Origin: Argentina anserina
Taxonomy: Eukaryota; Streptophyta; Magnoliopsida; Rosales; Rosaceae
Direction: 5' to 3'
NCBI RefSeq assembly: GCF_933775445.1
Contig: NC_065875.1
Coordinates: 20,707,555 to 20,771,554, forward strand
DNA length: 64,000 bases
Shown here: one piece after another, positions 1 through 11,454 of the stretch
Layout of the letters: every line of letters begins with the position of its first letter
Position numbering within the stretch: position 1 is the first letter of the stretch
Made by a program: the position numbers and the translations under genes
The notes under the pieces: generated by a model
Database searches by the model: none
Seen by the model: the letters and a program-made list of their open reading frames with translations, nothing else
What the model was told of the DNA's origin: nothing

Positions 1-252
1 CTAATGACTCTAACTTCTAACTTTTTACCCTCTTGTTCTAAAACTTCTAACTTCTGAGTTCTGAATTGTGTTTTTAAACCGGAAGACTATATGTTTTGTG
101 GTACAATTTCAGTCACGAGTCTTGTTGTAATCGATTTATTTACCTTGTTGACATTTTTTCCGAGAATAAAATCTGCTGAGGTGTGGCTATTTGCCGCCCT
201 ATTGATTTCTTTCACACCTTATCAATAGTTTCCGAATTGGTACTAATTTATC
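1..252. other. intergenic stretch, nothing recognised
   Basis: AT-rich sequence before the first transposon. I see no open frame of gene quality, no RNA gene and no repeat boundary. Confidence 0.5.
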
Positions 253-906
253 GTCTATTTCAAAGTTTTAAAAAGCGTGTCTGAGGCGCGTCTCAAGGCG
301 TAGGCTAAAAGGCTTTAATCTTAGTTGTCTAAGCGCCGAGGCCCAAAAGGCGCACACCAAGGCGCGAAAGGTGAATGTCTCAAAAACAAATTAGTTCAAG
401 ATTTTTTTTAATGGACAATTTTTTATTTATTTAAAAAAACTATTTTTTTGGACGGAGTCTTTTAGGTTTTGAGATTGAGACTTTAGAAAGATCACCTCTA
501 CCGATCCCCTCTACAAAACCTATGTTGGTGTTGGAGATGATGTTGTTGGAGGTGTCGGTGTTGGAGGTGATGATGACATTTGGTGTAATGACCCGATTTT
601 TCGGAGTCAAGTAAATTGAAATTTTAGAAATTATTAGAGTTTGTAAAAATTTATTAAACGACATTTGGTTGCCTTGCGACGTTGTAAATCGAGAACGGAA
701 ATGTTATCAAAACTTTTATTTAGAAAAACGTCACGTTTCTGCGACGTGAAAATCGACTTTTACTCCATCGCTCGTTTGTGAGAACTTCCTTCACAGAAGT
801 TGTAGAACTCGTCGATACGAGTTCGTGGACACGTCACGCGTTCTAATCGGACGTCGTACGTGAAAGTTATTAATGATGAAAGTATGTTTCTGATTTTGGA
901 AGGAGG

Positions 907-915
907 TATAAATAG
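907..915 (+). promoter_or_regulatory. TATA box of the solo LTR
   Basis: The sequence TATAAATAG precedes a CT-rich, leader-like tract at about 960-1020. This is the expected U3/R arrangement of an LTR promoter read on the plus strand. Any activity is inference. Confidence 0.45.
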
Positions 916-1821
916 AGTATTTTAGGGATTAGGGTTTCCATTTTCGGAAACCCTTCATCCGCCTCCCTCCACTTTCTCTCTCTTCTCTCTCCCTCTCTCC
1001 CCGAGTTTCTCCTCTCCCTCAGAAATTTCGTCGGCGATCTCATCGACCAGCCCACCGTGGGCCACACCGCCAAGCCCAAAAGCGTCGCATGACTCTCCTC
1101 ACCAACCCCCGAGCTCGACTCACCTCGCCTCGCCGCCGTGACCTCCCGCGCGACAGATCGAAGCTCGGAGACTTCCTCCGCCGTACTCCTCCGCCGACAC
1201 CGTGCTCTAGGCAAGCTTGCCTCCTCCTCTCCTCGCCCCTAGAGCCATCCATGACAAGGTTTGGACTTCGATTCGCCGCACGCCCTCTCCTCTGCTCAAA
1301 TCGACATCGCCGGCCCTCACAAGCTTCTCCGGAAACGATCCGACGGTCCCAAGGTCCAATCGAGGTGAGGGTTAGATTAGTTTGATGATTTTGATTGTTT
1401 GTGGTTGTTTTGGTTGAATTTTGGGAAAGATCGGAGTAGGAGGAGAGGAGGGAGGATACTGCCGCCTTAGGCGCGTGGAGTAGCGTGGAGGACGCTAGGG
1501 GCGGCGTGAGGTCGTGGGAAGGAAGAGGGGAGGAAAATGAGAGGATTGGGGCGGCGGTGGCGTGCTACACGCCGGTTTTAGAATCAGCGTGTGGGCCCCA
1601 CGCGCCGCCACATGCGACTGCACGTGAATAGTGTTTTCGAAAACAGAAATTTTGTAAAATTTATTTTTACGTCGGTGAATATAAAAAGTGATTTACGTAC
1701 AGTAATTGTGAATTTCTTTTATGTACGGTAAAAATGTAAATGTAAAATTACATTCAGTAAATATAAAAGTAATTTCAAAAGGGTAAATCAGTCATTTTTA
1801 TTTACTGGATAGTATTTACTG

Positions 1822-1983
1822 TGAATACGTATTTAATATGTATTGAATAATGAAACCAGAAATACGTATTTAACCTGGATGTACAGAAATACGTAAAAGT
1901 ATGTATATGTACAGAAATACATAAAGAGTATTATTTATACATGAATACGTATTTAATATGTATTGAATAATGAAACCAGAAAT
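1822..1983. repeat. 42-bp direct repeat spaced 120 bp apart in the solo LTR
   Basis: The 42 bases beginning TGAATACGTATTTAATATG at 1822-1863 recur identically at 1942-1983. Intervening bases carry further ATACGTA words, so the zone looks like a decayed higher-order repeat. Confidence 0.8.
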
Positions 1984-2412
1984 TGCTGAATAGTAAAATA
2001 TTATTACTGTTTTCGGCATTTAAGGTTTACGTAACGATTCTAAATTCTTTTCTTATCTTTTTCAAGGTGATCGATAATTCAAGTAAAGGATTTACTTTCG
2101 GAATCGTAGAATTACGCTCGAGATTGTAAGGTGAGTAAAATCTCACATTTACAAATCTACCATTGCGGAGATTCAAGATTATGCAGAATTTTAAAGAATG
2201 AAATATGACATGTATATTATATAGTGGAATATATATTTGTATAAATGGTAAATAGGTACATATATATTTTTTGCTATATTATATATTGTCATGATTTCGT
2301 TGTGAATAAGTTTACTGTGGTGCTGAGATATATATATTGAGCATGTTGATTTGATTGATATAATATAACGTGATGATTATTGTACGTGGTTTTAACATTG
2401 AGTTTTGTTAAA

Positions 2413-2588
2413 ACGTGTTTGTCTTCGGACGTGTTATGTCTTCGGACGAGTTTTTGTCTTCGGACGTGTTTTAGTCTACGGACGTGTTTTAGTCTTCGGA
2501 TGTGTTATGTCTTCGGACGTGTTATGTCTTCAGACGTGTTATGTCTTTGGACGTATTTTTGTCTTCGGACAAGTCTTCAGACGTGTTG
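2413..2588. repeat. minisatellite with core GTCTTCGGACGTGTT
   Basis: About nine imperfect tandem units of 17-19 bp share the core GTCTTCGGACGTGTT followed by ATGTC, TTAGTC or TTTGTC variants. The array lies inside the solo LTR. Two frames across it stay open only because of the repeat structure; I do not regard them as genes. Confidence 0.85.
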
Positions 2589-3642
2589 GCATGTCGGAAC
2601 CTAGCCTTTGGCCGGGCGAAAGTTACGATACAGTTAGAGCTCTAGTCTGTCTGTCGGGGTACTACATATGTGGTAACATATGGGTTATTGGCTTATAAGT
2701 ACCCATATATTTTTGATATTAGATGACAGATGGTTGTCCAATGTCGGCGGCGTACTACATGAGGGGTAACAGAGGTGTACCAGTGCTCATGAGTACCTAT
2801 ATTATAAATGCATTTGGGTAAACAGAGGAGTTGCCCAATTTCTCATGAGCATATATATTTTCACATTATTAGACAACCAGATGGGCCGTCTAATAAGTCA
2901 TGAGTGCATTTATGATTGATGTTTTGTGGAGTTTCGTATATATTGTTTATGTGAGTTATATTGTTGTTTTACTCATACGAGCTACAAAGCTTACCGGGTT
3001 TGTGTTTACAATCTCAGTGCACCTATTCGATGGTGTAGGGGATAATTCCACAGGTGTCGATTAGTGGAAATCGAAGGACAACTCTGAAGACTCGAAGTTG
3101 TTTTTTTTTTATCCTATCTGGTGGTGAGGATTTGTGTGGATTTATGGGAGGATTTGTGTGAGGATTTTTATATTTCCATTTGATATAATGTTGAATTATA
3201 AATTTGGTTTGTAATAATCATTTGGCTGAGTTGTTCTATGAACTCAGTAATGATCCGCTGTAACATTAAAATGATTTCGATTTATTCAGATTGTTTTAGA
3301 GTTTTTCATGACTTCAAAATTAGAGTTTCATACTCGAAATTTTGGGGTCGTGATATTTGGATGATGATTTAAATGGTTACATTCTAATTGATGATGATGA
3401 CAATTTTGAAGCTTGAAGCTAGTTCAAACATTGTTCTTGTTTTTTTTGTTTTTTTATTTCAAGGTTAGTTAATACTTTTATATATGAATTTATGTTATGT
3501 GATATGTATTTGTTATGAAGGAATAACCATTTATCATGTCTATTTTTTTTGTTACAAATCATGTTATATATAAGACTACATATAAGACTAATCAATGCAC
3601 AAGTATATGAATTCATACATAAGGCTTACATTTTGCCTCAAG

Positions 3643-4968
3643 TAAGGACTAAAATATCAACGAGAACTGAAATATCGAGAGTCCGAAAATTGGAAATTTC
3701 GAGGAAATATCGATTTCAAAAAAATATTGATAAAATTGATGGAAACTTAAAGAAAAACATGGAAATTATAAATGAAACTTTCAGAGATAATTCAATAATC
3801 ATTATCTATTATATTTCATACGGTAACCTTGTACAAACACTACTCTATAGAAAGTAGTAGTAATTTTTGGTGAAATAGTTGTTGAGAATTCTTTAAAAAA
3901 AATATTTTAAACATCTATTGTTTTTATGCATATAATATATTGAACACGAAATTACATGATTGTTTAAAAAAGATCTATGAGGTACAAAATATTTATTGTC
4001 TTTGTCGTCTCCTTGAGTAGAACCCCGAGTATATTGTGCAACGATTGAACAATGCATCTAATTTTTAAAGTAGTTAAAAATAGGCTTATAGGTGAATAAT
4101 TAAATGTAGGGAAAAATATAGTAAACTTAGTTGAAATCAAAGACTAAAAAATCAGGTTTCGAAGAAATATAAATAATTCAAAAATTGGAAATTTCATTGA
4201 AAAATAGAAAAGTGTATAAATATAAATAAATTATCGATCATATATATATATATACGGTCTCTATCCAGAGTGAAGCTTCACTCTAAAATTATAGAGTGAA
4301 GTTCTAATTTTGGCATACTTTTCGGTCAAATTTTTTCACCACAAGCGATTCAATATTTAGGTATGTTATTTAAGATCATCTCTACAAAGTTTCATCCAAT
4401 TTGGCAATGGTTTGAGCTTTCAAAATTGAGATTTACACAAACGGTTCACGTTGAACAGTTTTAATTCATTCATTGATTTAATCTGATTTCAATATCTTAA
4501 CAATGTCCGAATTAAATGAAATTTTTGTAAAGATGATCTTGAATAACATACCTAAATATTGAATCGTTTATGGTGAAAAAATTTGACCGAAAAGTGTGTC
4601 AAAATTGGAACTTCACTCTGTAATTTCAGAGTGAAACTTCACTCTGGATAGAGACTGTATATATATATATATACGGTTGCAAGATATTTGTAAGCAACCA
4701 TGTTGGTAGGGATGGCAAACTTGAATTGGGGTGGTTTACACCCCCTAGATTCGATTCTCCCGCAAAACATTCTCTTTTTCCTTTAATACAAGGACCACGT
4801 GGCAGAAAAATGAGGAATATTTTATGGAATCTTGAAAATATCGTGAAATGTTGCCAAATATCGGGAAATTTCCGGAAATTTGTTTCGTACCCTAAAAATA
4901 TATCGAACCCTCAGAAAAAGGAAAATTTCACCGATATATCATGGATTTTTTCGATTTTTTAGTCATTG
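3643..4968. mobile_element. second hAT-type non-autonomous element nested in copy 1
   Basis: A perfect 8-bp direct repeat GCCTCAAG flanks the insert (3635-3642 and 4969-4976). Its ends, TAAGGACTAAAA and the complement of CAATGACTAAAA, are imperfect inverted repeats. The interior is rich in ATATCG words and holds no transposase. It contains a foldback element at 4255-4657. The direct repeat coincides exactly with the point where the host element resumes its sequence relative to the copies at 9228 and 12075. Confidence 0.75.
4255..4657. mobile_element. foldback MITE with arms of about 155 bp
   Basis: The left arm begins CGGTCTCTATCCAGAGTG and the right arm ends with its near-perfect complement. 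Complementarity continues inward for about 155 bp, leaving a loop of roughly 90 bp. Runs of TA flank both sides, so the target duplication cannot be read exactly; a 9-bp Mutator-type duplication is possible. The transcript would form a long hairpin. Confidence 0.75.
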
Positions 4969-5048
4969 GCCTCAAGGCTTACGCCTTGATGAAGCTCTTC
5001 CGAAAACGCCTCGGCTAGGCCTTAGCCTTTTAAAACATTGGTCTATCT

Positions 5049-5628
5049 AATTAGCAAAATGAAGTAAATTGATCAACTGAAAACCAAGAGCTAAAAGGGA
5101 GAAAAGATTGATCTCCCGATTTGTGGACAAGTCACTACTTCACTATGAGGGTTGCAAAAAGCTCTAAATTAAAGTGTCATCATCTCGGGGCCTGTCAAAC
5201 TGTCATAGTCATAAACAGCATAGCATCGAGAATTCACCAGGTTAGAGTCTGGATTCCTTAGTTCTATACCACCTAGTTATGCAACAACGCAACGTAATGA
5301 CCACCGTGAGGTCAATATAGTCACTAATCTTATTGCTAAATATCAACACATGAGATAAGCTCACACCATCAACCTGGGTTAGCCTTGCAACATTCTAGGA
5401 AAATTACCGTTTGGCTCGAGTCAAAGAAAACCCACATGTATATATTGATCCAACCAGATCAGGCAACCTGATAGTTGGTCTTACAACAAAATGATATCAA
5501 ATGAATTCAAAGTACTCAAGTTGAAGTTACTTGTATTGGTTTTCTCCTTTGTTTTTTTATTTTCAGAAATCAAAGGAAGAAATGGATGCATACTAAAACT
5601 GAGGCAACACTCAATCTGAGGAAATCAC
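5049..5628. other. region downstream of NDUFV1
   Basis: No gene is recognised here. The part next to 5628 must include the NDUFV1 3' UTR, but I cannot place the poly(A) site with confidence. Confidence 0.4.
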
Positions 5629-8137
5629 CTAGGCAGCTGCCTCCAGCAGCTCCCTCTCAGCACGCTCCCTGATCCTCCTCTCCATCTCTGGCCTAAAGTG
5701 CCTTATCAGTCCTTGCACAGGCCAAGCAGCAGCATCACCCAAAGCGCAGATAGTGTGCCCCTCAATCTGCTTGGTCACCTCCTGAAGCATGTCAATCTCT
5801 TCCAACTTTGCATTTCCAACTTTCATTCTTTCCATGATCATCCAAAGCCATCCAGTCCCCTCTCTGCATGGTGTGCATTGCCCACAGCTCTCATGCTTGT
5901 AGAAGTAAGAAAGTCGTGCAATTGCATCCACAATGTCAGTTGATTTATCCATCACAATTACAGCTGCAGTCCCCAACCCAGATTGGACAGCCTTCAGTGC
6001 ATCAAAATCCATCAACACATCATTACATATGTCCTTGGTAAGCAATGGAACAGATGAACCACCTGGAATTACTGCAAGTAAATTATCCCATCCACCCCTG
6101 ACGCCTCCACAGTGCCTCTCTAATAACTCTTTCAAGGGTATACTCATCTCCTCTTCAACAGTGCAAGGCTTGTTCACATGTCCTGAGATACAAAACAATT
6201 TAGTCCCTGCATTGTTCTTTCTCCCAAAGCTAGAAAACCACTCTGGCCCACGCCTTAAGATAGTGGGAGAAACAGCAACTGTCTCCACATTTGTAACAGT
6301 AGTGGGGCACCCATATAATCCTGCATTAGCAGGAAAAGGGGGCTTCAATCTTGGCTTGCCCTGTTTGCCTTCAAGACTCTCCAGAAGAGCAGTTTCTTCA
6401 CCACAGATATAAGCACCAGCACCAAAATGGATATGAACATCAAAGTCATAACCAGATCCACAAGCATTTTTGCCTAGTAACCCAGCTGCATAAGCCTCTT
6501 TTCTGGCCTTTTCAAGGTTCAATCGCTCATTCACATATTCACCTCTTATATAAATGTAAGCTGCACTGGCCCTCATTCCTACGCCAGCAATGAGGCAACC
6601 TTCTAAAAGCTTATGTGGATCATGGCGCATAATTTCCCTGTCCTTACAGGTTCCAGGTTCACTTTCATCAGCATTGACAACAAGATACGAAGGACGGCCA
6701 TCAGATACCTTTGGCATAAAAGACCATTTCAGGCCAGACGGGAAACCAGCACCACCACGTCCGCGGAGGCCAGACTTCTTCATTTCATTAACAATCCAGT
6801 CGGTGCCTTTGATAACCAAATCTTTGGTTCTGTACCAGTCACCTCGCTTCATGGCACCTTTAAGAAATGGGTCATGCAATCCATATAAGTTGGTAAAAAT
6901 TCGGTCTTCATCTTTCAAGCCACCAAAATGGGTTTTCTCCGGAGGTGGGGGAGGTGGGGGAGGTTGAGGAGTAGTAGCAGTTGATGCAGCCTGAGTGCTC
7001 AATAACCTATACCCTAATCCCCACTTTGCACCATGATGCCGGGCCAAAACCGCCCTCTGCAGAGAAAGAATACCCTTGATGGGTGCCTATTGATTACATG
7101 AAAATACCAAATAAGTCAGTTCAGATAACTTATGTGAGGGGAACTATATGCCTATAACATCTCTCCTTCACTGTTAACACAAACAAACAAACTGAAGCTC
7201 ACACAAAAGTGTATCCCAAAAGCTTGCACGAAATATTCAAACAGCATAAAGAATCGCAGCAACAATGAACCCACAGTATTTACTTACAAATTTTTATTCA
7301 TAAAGATGGTAATACAAGCATCGACACATAAGTTATGCACATGGATAATTTTTCACAATTTCTAGTTGTATCCCAACTAGTTTTTGCTCCCAATCATCTT
7401 AGCTGAACTATGATAGTTTCAGAGACTTGTCTGACTGAACTAAGAAAGAAACCGAATGAAAACTCTTTGGTACCTCTAATGAATTCTTCTTTGCATATGT
7501 ATTGGGACTCAAGTGAACAGAGCTGACCCGAAAACTCCAAGGTGATTCCCCATCAAATACAAAACAGCTTTTATCCAAACAAAAGCTCAAAACCAATTTC
7601 TAGCATAAAACTGAAGTACATTGTTAGCTGGAGGAGAATACTTCTACCTCCAGGAAATTGGTATGCAAGTCTGCCCAAGATGCCTAATGTTATCTCCCAG
7701 AAACCAAAAAACCAGAAACAAAAACACGAAATCAAATTGGAAGCCAAAGTCAAAATCTTTCTACAACCAAGCCTCACCCAGAAACTGGGCATAGCTCAGT
7801 AAAGCTCCAACACATAATTCAGACCTAACCAACACAATTCCAATTACATTCTCTTTCCATTTTCAGCTACTTTCCTTAAATAATCGAGCACCCAAAACAG
7901 AACCAGAACCAGACCCAGAAACACAACAGATACCACAGCAGATCTACTAAAGACCCAGCTTTCAATACCAATACTACACAATCAAATCAGACCAAACATA
8001 TATATATATACTGGTACTGGTAGCAACAACAAAACTTAACCCAAATCGTAATGAATCCTAAGACGGCAAATAACTGGGTAGAAATAAACTGCAGTAGATT
8101 AATGAAAGGGAATAAAGAGATTAGAGATGGGTACCAT
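5629..8137 (-). CDS. NDUFV1: NADH dehydrogenase [ubiquinone] flavoprotein 1, mitochondrial (complex I 51-kDa subunit)
   Basis: This is the NADH-oxidising subunit at the tip of the mitochondrial complex I peripheral arm. It binds NADH and FMN and carries the 4Fe-4S cluster N3. Two exons are supported: the ATG alone at 8137-8135 followed by a GT donor, then an AG acceptor and exon 2 from 7086 to the stop at 5629 (intron 7087-8134). The joined frame gives 486 residues, equal to the length I recall for the Arabidopsis 51-kDa subunit. A basic presequence and a proline run (about residues 43-50) precede the conserved core. GRGGAGFP near residues 110-117 marks the NADH/FMN site. Cys402, Cys405, Cys408 (CGQCTPC) and Cys448 are the cluster ligands. 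No disabling change is seen. The placement of the intron directly after the start codon is the least certain point. Confidence 0.95.
7087..8134 (-). other. NDUFV1 intron 1, inserted directly after the start codon
   Basis: The donor is ATG|GTACCC (minus strand) and the acceptor is CAATAG|GCACCC. Splicing gives Met-Ala-Pro-Ile-Lys-Gly, the expected plant N-terminus. Weak open frames inside the intron have no recognisable content. Confidence 0.85.
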
Positions 8138-9219
8138 GGTATGAATCGCAGCAGAGGAACCCTGCCTGATGCGCCTGAGAATGAAGAAGATCAAATTAGA
8201 GAAGAAGTGGGAGTGTTGCGAAGTAAAATGGGGCAACCCGAAATTAAAGTACGGTGTTATTCTGTGACACGTTGATGTGGTCTTTGCTTCTACGGATCCA
8301 GGGGTTGTGATTGGGCCTGCTTCTGCCTAACTCATAAAGTACAGAAACCGACCCGACTTGAATTCTCAATTTTTTTGTTGTACCAAAAGCATACGTTTAC
8401 ATGTGAATATCATCTACATTTTGTGGCATAATTCATGAAGGATTTGTAGATCCTTTTATATTGTCTGGTATGGATAATTTGGAGTTTTGGGAAATAATTG
8501 TAGCGAAATTATCTTATAGGTAATTCTTTTAAATGTTTTGCAGGACTGTTATCGGAGTAATGTTGTGTACATGCACCTTCCATCAACTTCTAGTGTTTCT
8601 ATAGTTTTATATGTCCTCCCAAATTCACCTCTCGTTGACATTCATTATCACGGGCGACCAACGTACGTTCTTCTTTCTCCGATCTTGTCATCTACTAACA
8701 TATTGACGACACTTCTGGCAAAGAGAAGCTACGGTAATGATGTACTAAACTGTGTTCTATATATTTCCCCATGAGTAGTGACAAATTTTGTTTTCATAAA
8801 TCTTTAATTGAATAAATCTTTAATTGAATAAATCTTCCTTTGTCTGATGAAGGTTGAGCATCTTGGATTACCTCCGACCATTTCACCATTGAAAATACAA
8901 CTCGTAATATCATTGATTTAAACTAAGTAACTATATATATATATATATATAACTAATATGTTGTTCAGATTTTTCTACCTAGCAGCATCTAGGATCGAAG
9001 TTGTTGTTACTTGTAAATCTTTCTTCACCTCATTTTCTTGCGAGTTGAATTATGACCAGGTGAAGTGTTTTCTGGTTTTCTTTTTGCAATCTTGTTTAAG
9101 CCTAGGTCCCCTTCACTGCACTATGATTTCATAACTCAAACAAATTTCAAAGTCATAAATGATGAGGTTTGCTCTATAGGAACATATAACTTCATGTTTT
9201 CTTGAACATTAGTGACTCA
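8138..9219. other. NDUFV1 upstream region and intergenic DNA
   Basis: The segment next to 8138 holds the NDUFV1 5' UTR and promoter (minus strand). Farther on there is a (TA)n microsatellite near 8931-8950. I recognise no other gene. Confidence 0.5.
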
Positions 9220-9227
9220 ATCTTAAT

Positions 9228-11446
9228 CATAGTTTTAAAAAGCGCGATTGAGGTGAGCCTTAAGGCGTAAAAGGCCTTAGTCTTAGTTGCCTAGGTGCCG
9301 AGGCGCAAAAGGCGCACACTAAGGCGTGCAAGGCGCGTTTTGAGGCGCGAAAGACGAATGTCTCAAAAAAAATTTTAGTTCAAGAATTTCTTTTTGAATA
9401 GACAATTTTTTATTTTAAAAATTATTTTTTTGAACAGGATCTTTTAGGTTTTGAGATTGAGACTTTAAAAAGACCACCTCTACCGATCCCCTCCACCAAC
9501 CCTATGTTGGTGTTGGAGATGATGTTATTGGAGGTGTCGATGTTGGAGGTGATGGTGATGATGACATTTGGATGATGATTTAAATGTTGATTGATAGAGC
9601 GTTAATTAAAACGTCTATAATAAACTCTGTAAAACATCATCGTTAGTATAGAATAAGCAGAGATCGTTCTTTCCGGGGAATTGAAGGGAACTCTAAACTT
9701 TTAGTGTTAACAAATAATGGGGGGTTTGAGATTGATTATTAACTACTAAAATAAAACCTAAATTATTATTTACATGATCGACTTCTCTTTAACAAACTTA
9801 AACCAAATTTACCATTACACCACATAATTACAAGTTCGAACCTATCATGCATTCTAATTCAACCAATTACATACTTTTTAGACACCAATACAATTAGAGC
9901 CTTAGGGGATCATCTAATCGTGCAAGATTTCAATTAACATTTAGATTGACTTAGGGCCTAATCTAAATTTGCATGCAATCGAATTCAATAACACTTAGAG
10001 TAGAAATCAAACAAGATTACATTTAAGCACCAAATCTTTTTTGGAGACATGTTTCATGTATGACGTCACCCACCATGGTTTCACATGCAAATTTCCAAAA
10101 ATTTTACCACTTTTAATCAACACAAATCGAACCTACTTAGGGCATGATTCGAATTTTATCAATATGGTTGATGAATCTAGCACTCAAACACAATCTTAGG
10201 GAATGCATCCAAGCACTAAATTCATATGCACATATCTGAAAATTATCTAAAAGTATGAGAAAGATGATTATAACACAACAATAGAAATACAAACTCATTA
10301 ATTATAGAAAACCATCAATTCGGCAAAGATCCAAAAATCCAATAAAACAATCTGAAAATTCTAAAACAAATACAAAACCAATATTTCCACATAAATAACA
10401 ACTTACAATCTTCATAGATAAAGAATTGTAGATTAATACAAATAGACGAAGCCATGGAGATGAGTTGCGAGAATCACACGTTGTAGGAACATTGGAGGTG
10501 TGTCTTCAATAGTGAAACTCGGTGGAGATGATGATAGTTTTGGGGTGGACGACTTGGCTAATTTGTGAGGGAAATTTATGGTGGTGTTTTGGTAGAGTTT
10601 TGGCTCTTGAATGCTAATGAGAAGTGATGATATTTGAGAGGTGAAGCCATGTATATATAGAGGAAAGATGGAGGGTTTGAAATTGCTTCTTTCTTTCTAT
10701 AATAATGCCATGCTTTAATTCCTTAAATCATGGAAAGTTTTATTCCCTAAAACATGCCATGCTTTAATCCCTAAAACATGCCATGTTTTATGCATTTAAT
10801 GATCATCTTCTATTTAATTGTTGCATGACTTGACTCCATCTTTTTTTCTTTAATTATCTCTTCAATTCAATCTGAAAATAAGAAAATAAAATCATAAGTA
10901 AGAGATAATTAGTTTCAAAACCTAACAAGGATTCTTAGTCAAACTAGGACTCTAGACCAATTATGCATTTTTAACTCATGTAAGCACAAAAATACATCCA
11001 ATACCGCTCAAGACTCTTACTACGACTCAATGACTCAATAGTACAACAATAAGGGCTAAACAAAGTACAAATTGAGGTAAAAACATGTTAAGAACGTCGC
11101 ACAAAGTGCTCCTATCAGTGATATTCTAATTGATGATGATGACGATTTTAAAGCTTGAAGCTAGTCCAAACATTGTTCTTGTTAGTATTTTAATATATGG
11201 ATATATGTTATGCAAGGTGATTTGATTAACTGCATGATTTTGATATGTATTTGTTATGAAGGAATAACCATTTATCATGTCTATTTTGGTTACAAATCAT
11301 GTTATATGTAAGACAACGTATAAGACTAATCAATGCACAAGTATAGGAATTCATACATAAGGCTTACGCCTTTTACCTCAAGACTTACGTCGTGGTGAAG
11401 CTCTTCCGAAAACACCTAGGCTATGCCTTAGCCTTTTAAAACATCG
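9228..11446. mobile_element. GGCG-rich non-autonomous hAT-type element, copy 2, with nested solo LTR
   Basis: A perfect 8-bp target duplication ATCTTAAT lies at 9220-9227 and 11447-11454. The ends read CATAGTTTTAAAA and the complement of CGATGTTTTAAAA, matching copy 1. The native sequence is about 0.69 kb and closely follows copies 1 and 3, including a GGTGTTGGAGATGATG-type repeated tract. A 1.5-kb solo LTR interrupts it at 9592-11117. No transposase is present. Confidence 0.85.
9592..11117. mobile_element. solo LTR, 1.53 kb, Gypsy-type ends
   Basis: The block starts TGATAGAGCG and ends CTCCTATCA, the TGATAG...TATCA termini shared with the complete Gypsy element at 19162-30401. The flanking pentamers are TTGAT (9587-9591) and GTGAT (11118-11122), 4 of 5 identical. 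The uninterrupted copy at 12.35 kb shows GTGAT at this site. A TATATATAG box occurs near 10652. Internal coding domains are absent, so this is a recombination-derived solo LTR. Confidence 0.75.
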
Positions 11447-11454
11447 ATCTTAAT

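Larger units (their letters stand above)
584..3355. mobile_element. solo LTR, 2.77 kb, probably from a Gypsy element
   Basis: This block interrupts the GGCG-rich hAT element and is flanked by perfect 5-bp repeats TTTGG (579-583 and 3356-3360). It starts TGTAATGACCC and ends GGGTCGTGATA, short inverted ends of LTR type, the usual CA end having become TA. It carries a TATA box at 907-915, a leader-like CT-rich zone near 960-1020, a 42-bp repeat and a minisatellite. No internal retrotransposon domains remain, as expected after LTR-LTR recombination. Long LTRs with GACCC/GGGTC ends are familiar from Tekay/Del-like Gypsy elements; that family call is inference. Confidence 0.75.
261..5040. mobile_element. 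GGCG-rich non-autonomous hAT-type element, copy 1, with nested insertions
   Basis: The ends are imperfect inverted repeats, CAAAGTTTTAAAA on the left and the complement of CAATGTTTTAAAA on the right. Flanking 8-bp direct repeats GTCTATTT (253-260) and GTCTATCT (5041-5048) match at 7 of 8 positions. An 8-bp duplication and CA/TG ends fit hAT transposons. The subterminal zones are rich in GGCG/CGCC words. No transposase is visible. The native element is only about 0.67 kb; the rest is a solo LTR (584-3355) and another hAT-type element (3643-4968). Related copies lie at 9228-11446 and about 12075-12664, and they allow the insertions to be delimited. Confidence 0.8.

Noticed and set aside
1040..1385. 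Overlapping GC-rich open frames on both strands
   Set aside because: They lie within the solo LTR leader, have no domain, and exist because the segment is GC-rich and stop-poor.
2380..2698. Two overlapping repetitive open frames
   Set aside because: They are translations of the GTCTTCGGACGTGTT minisatellite.
5698..6967. Plus-strand open frames across NDUFV1
   Set aside because: They are antisense shadows of the conserved minus-strand exon.
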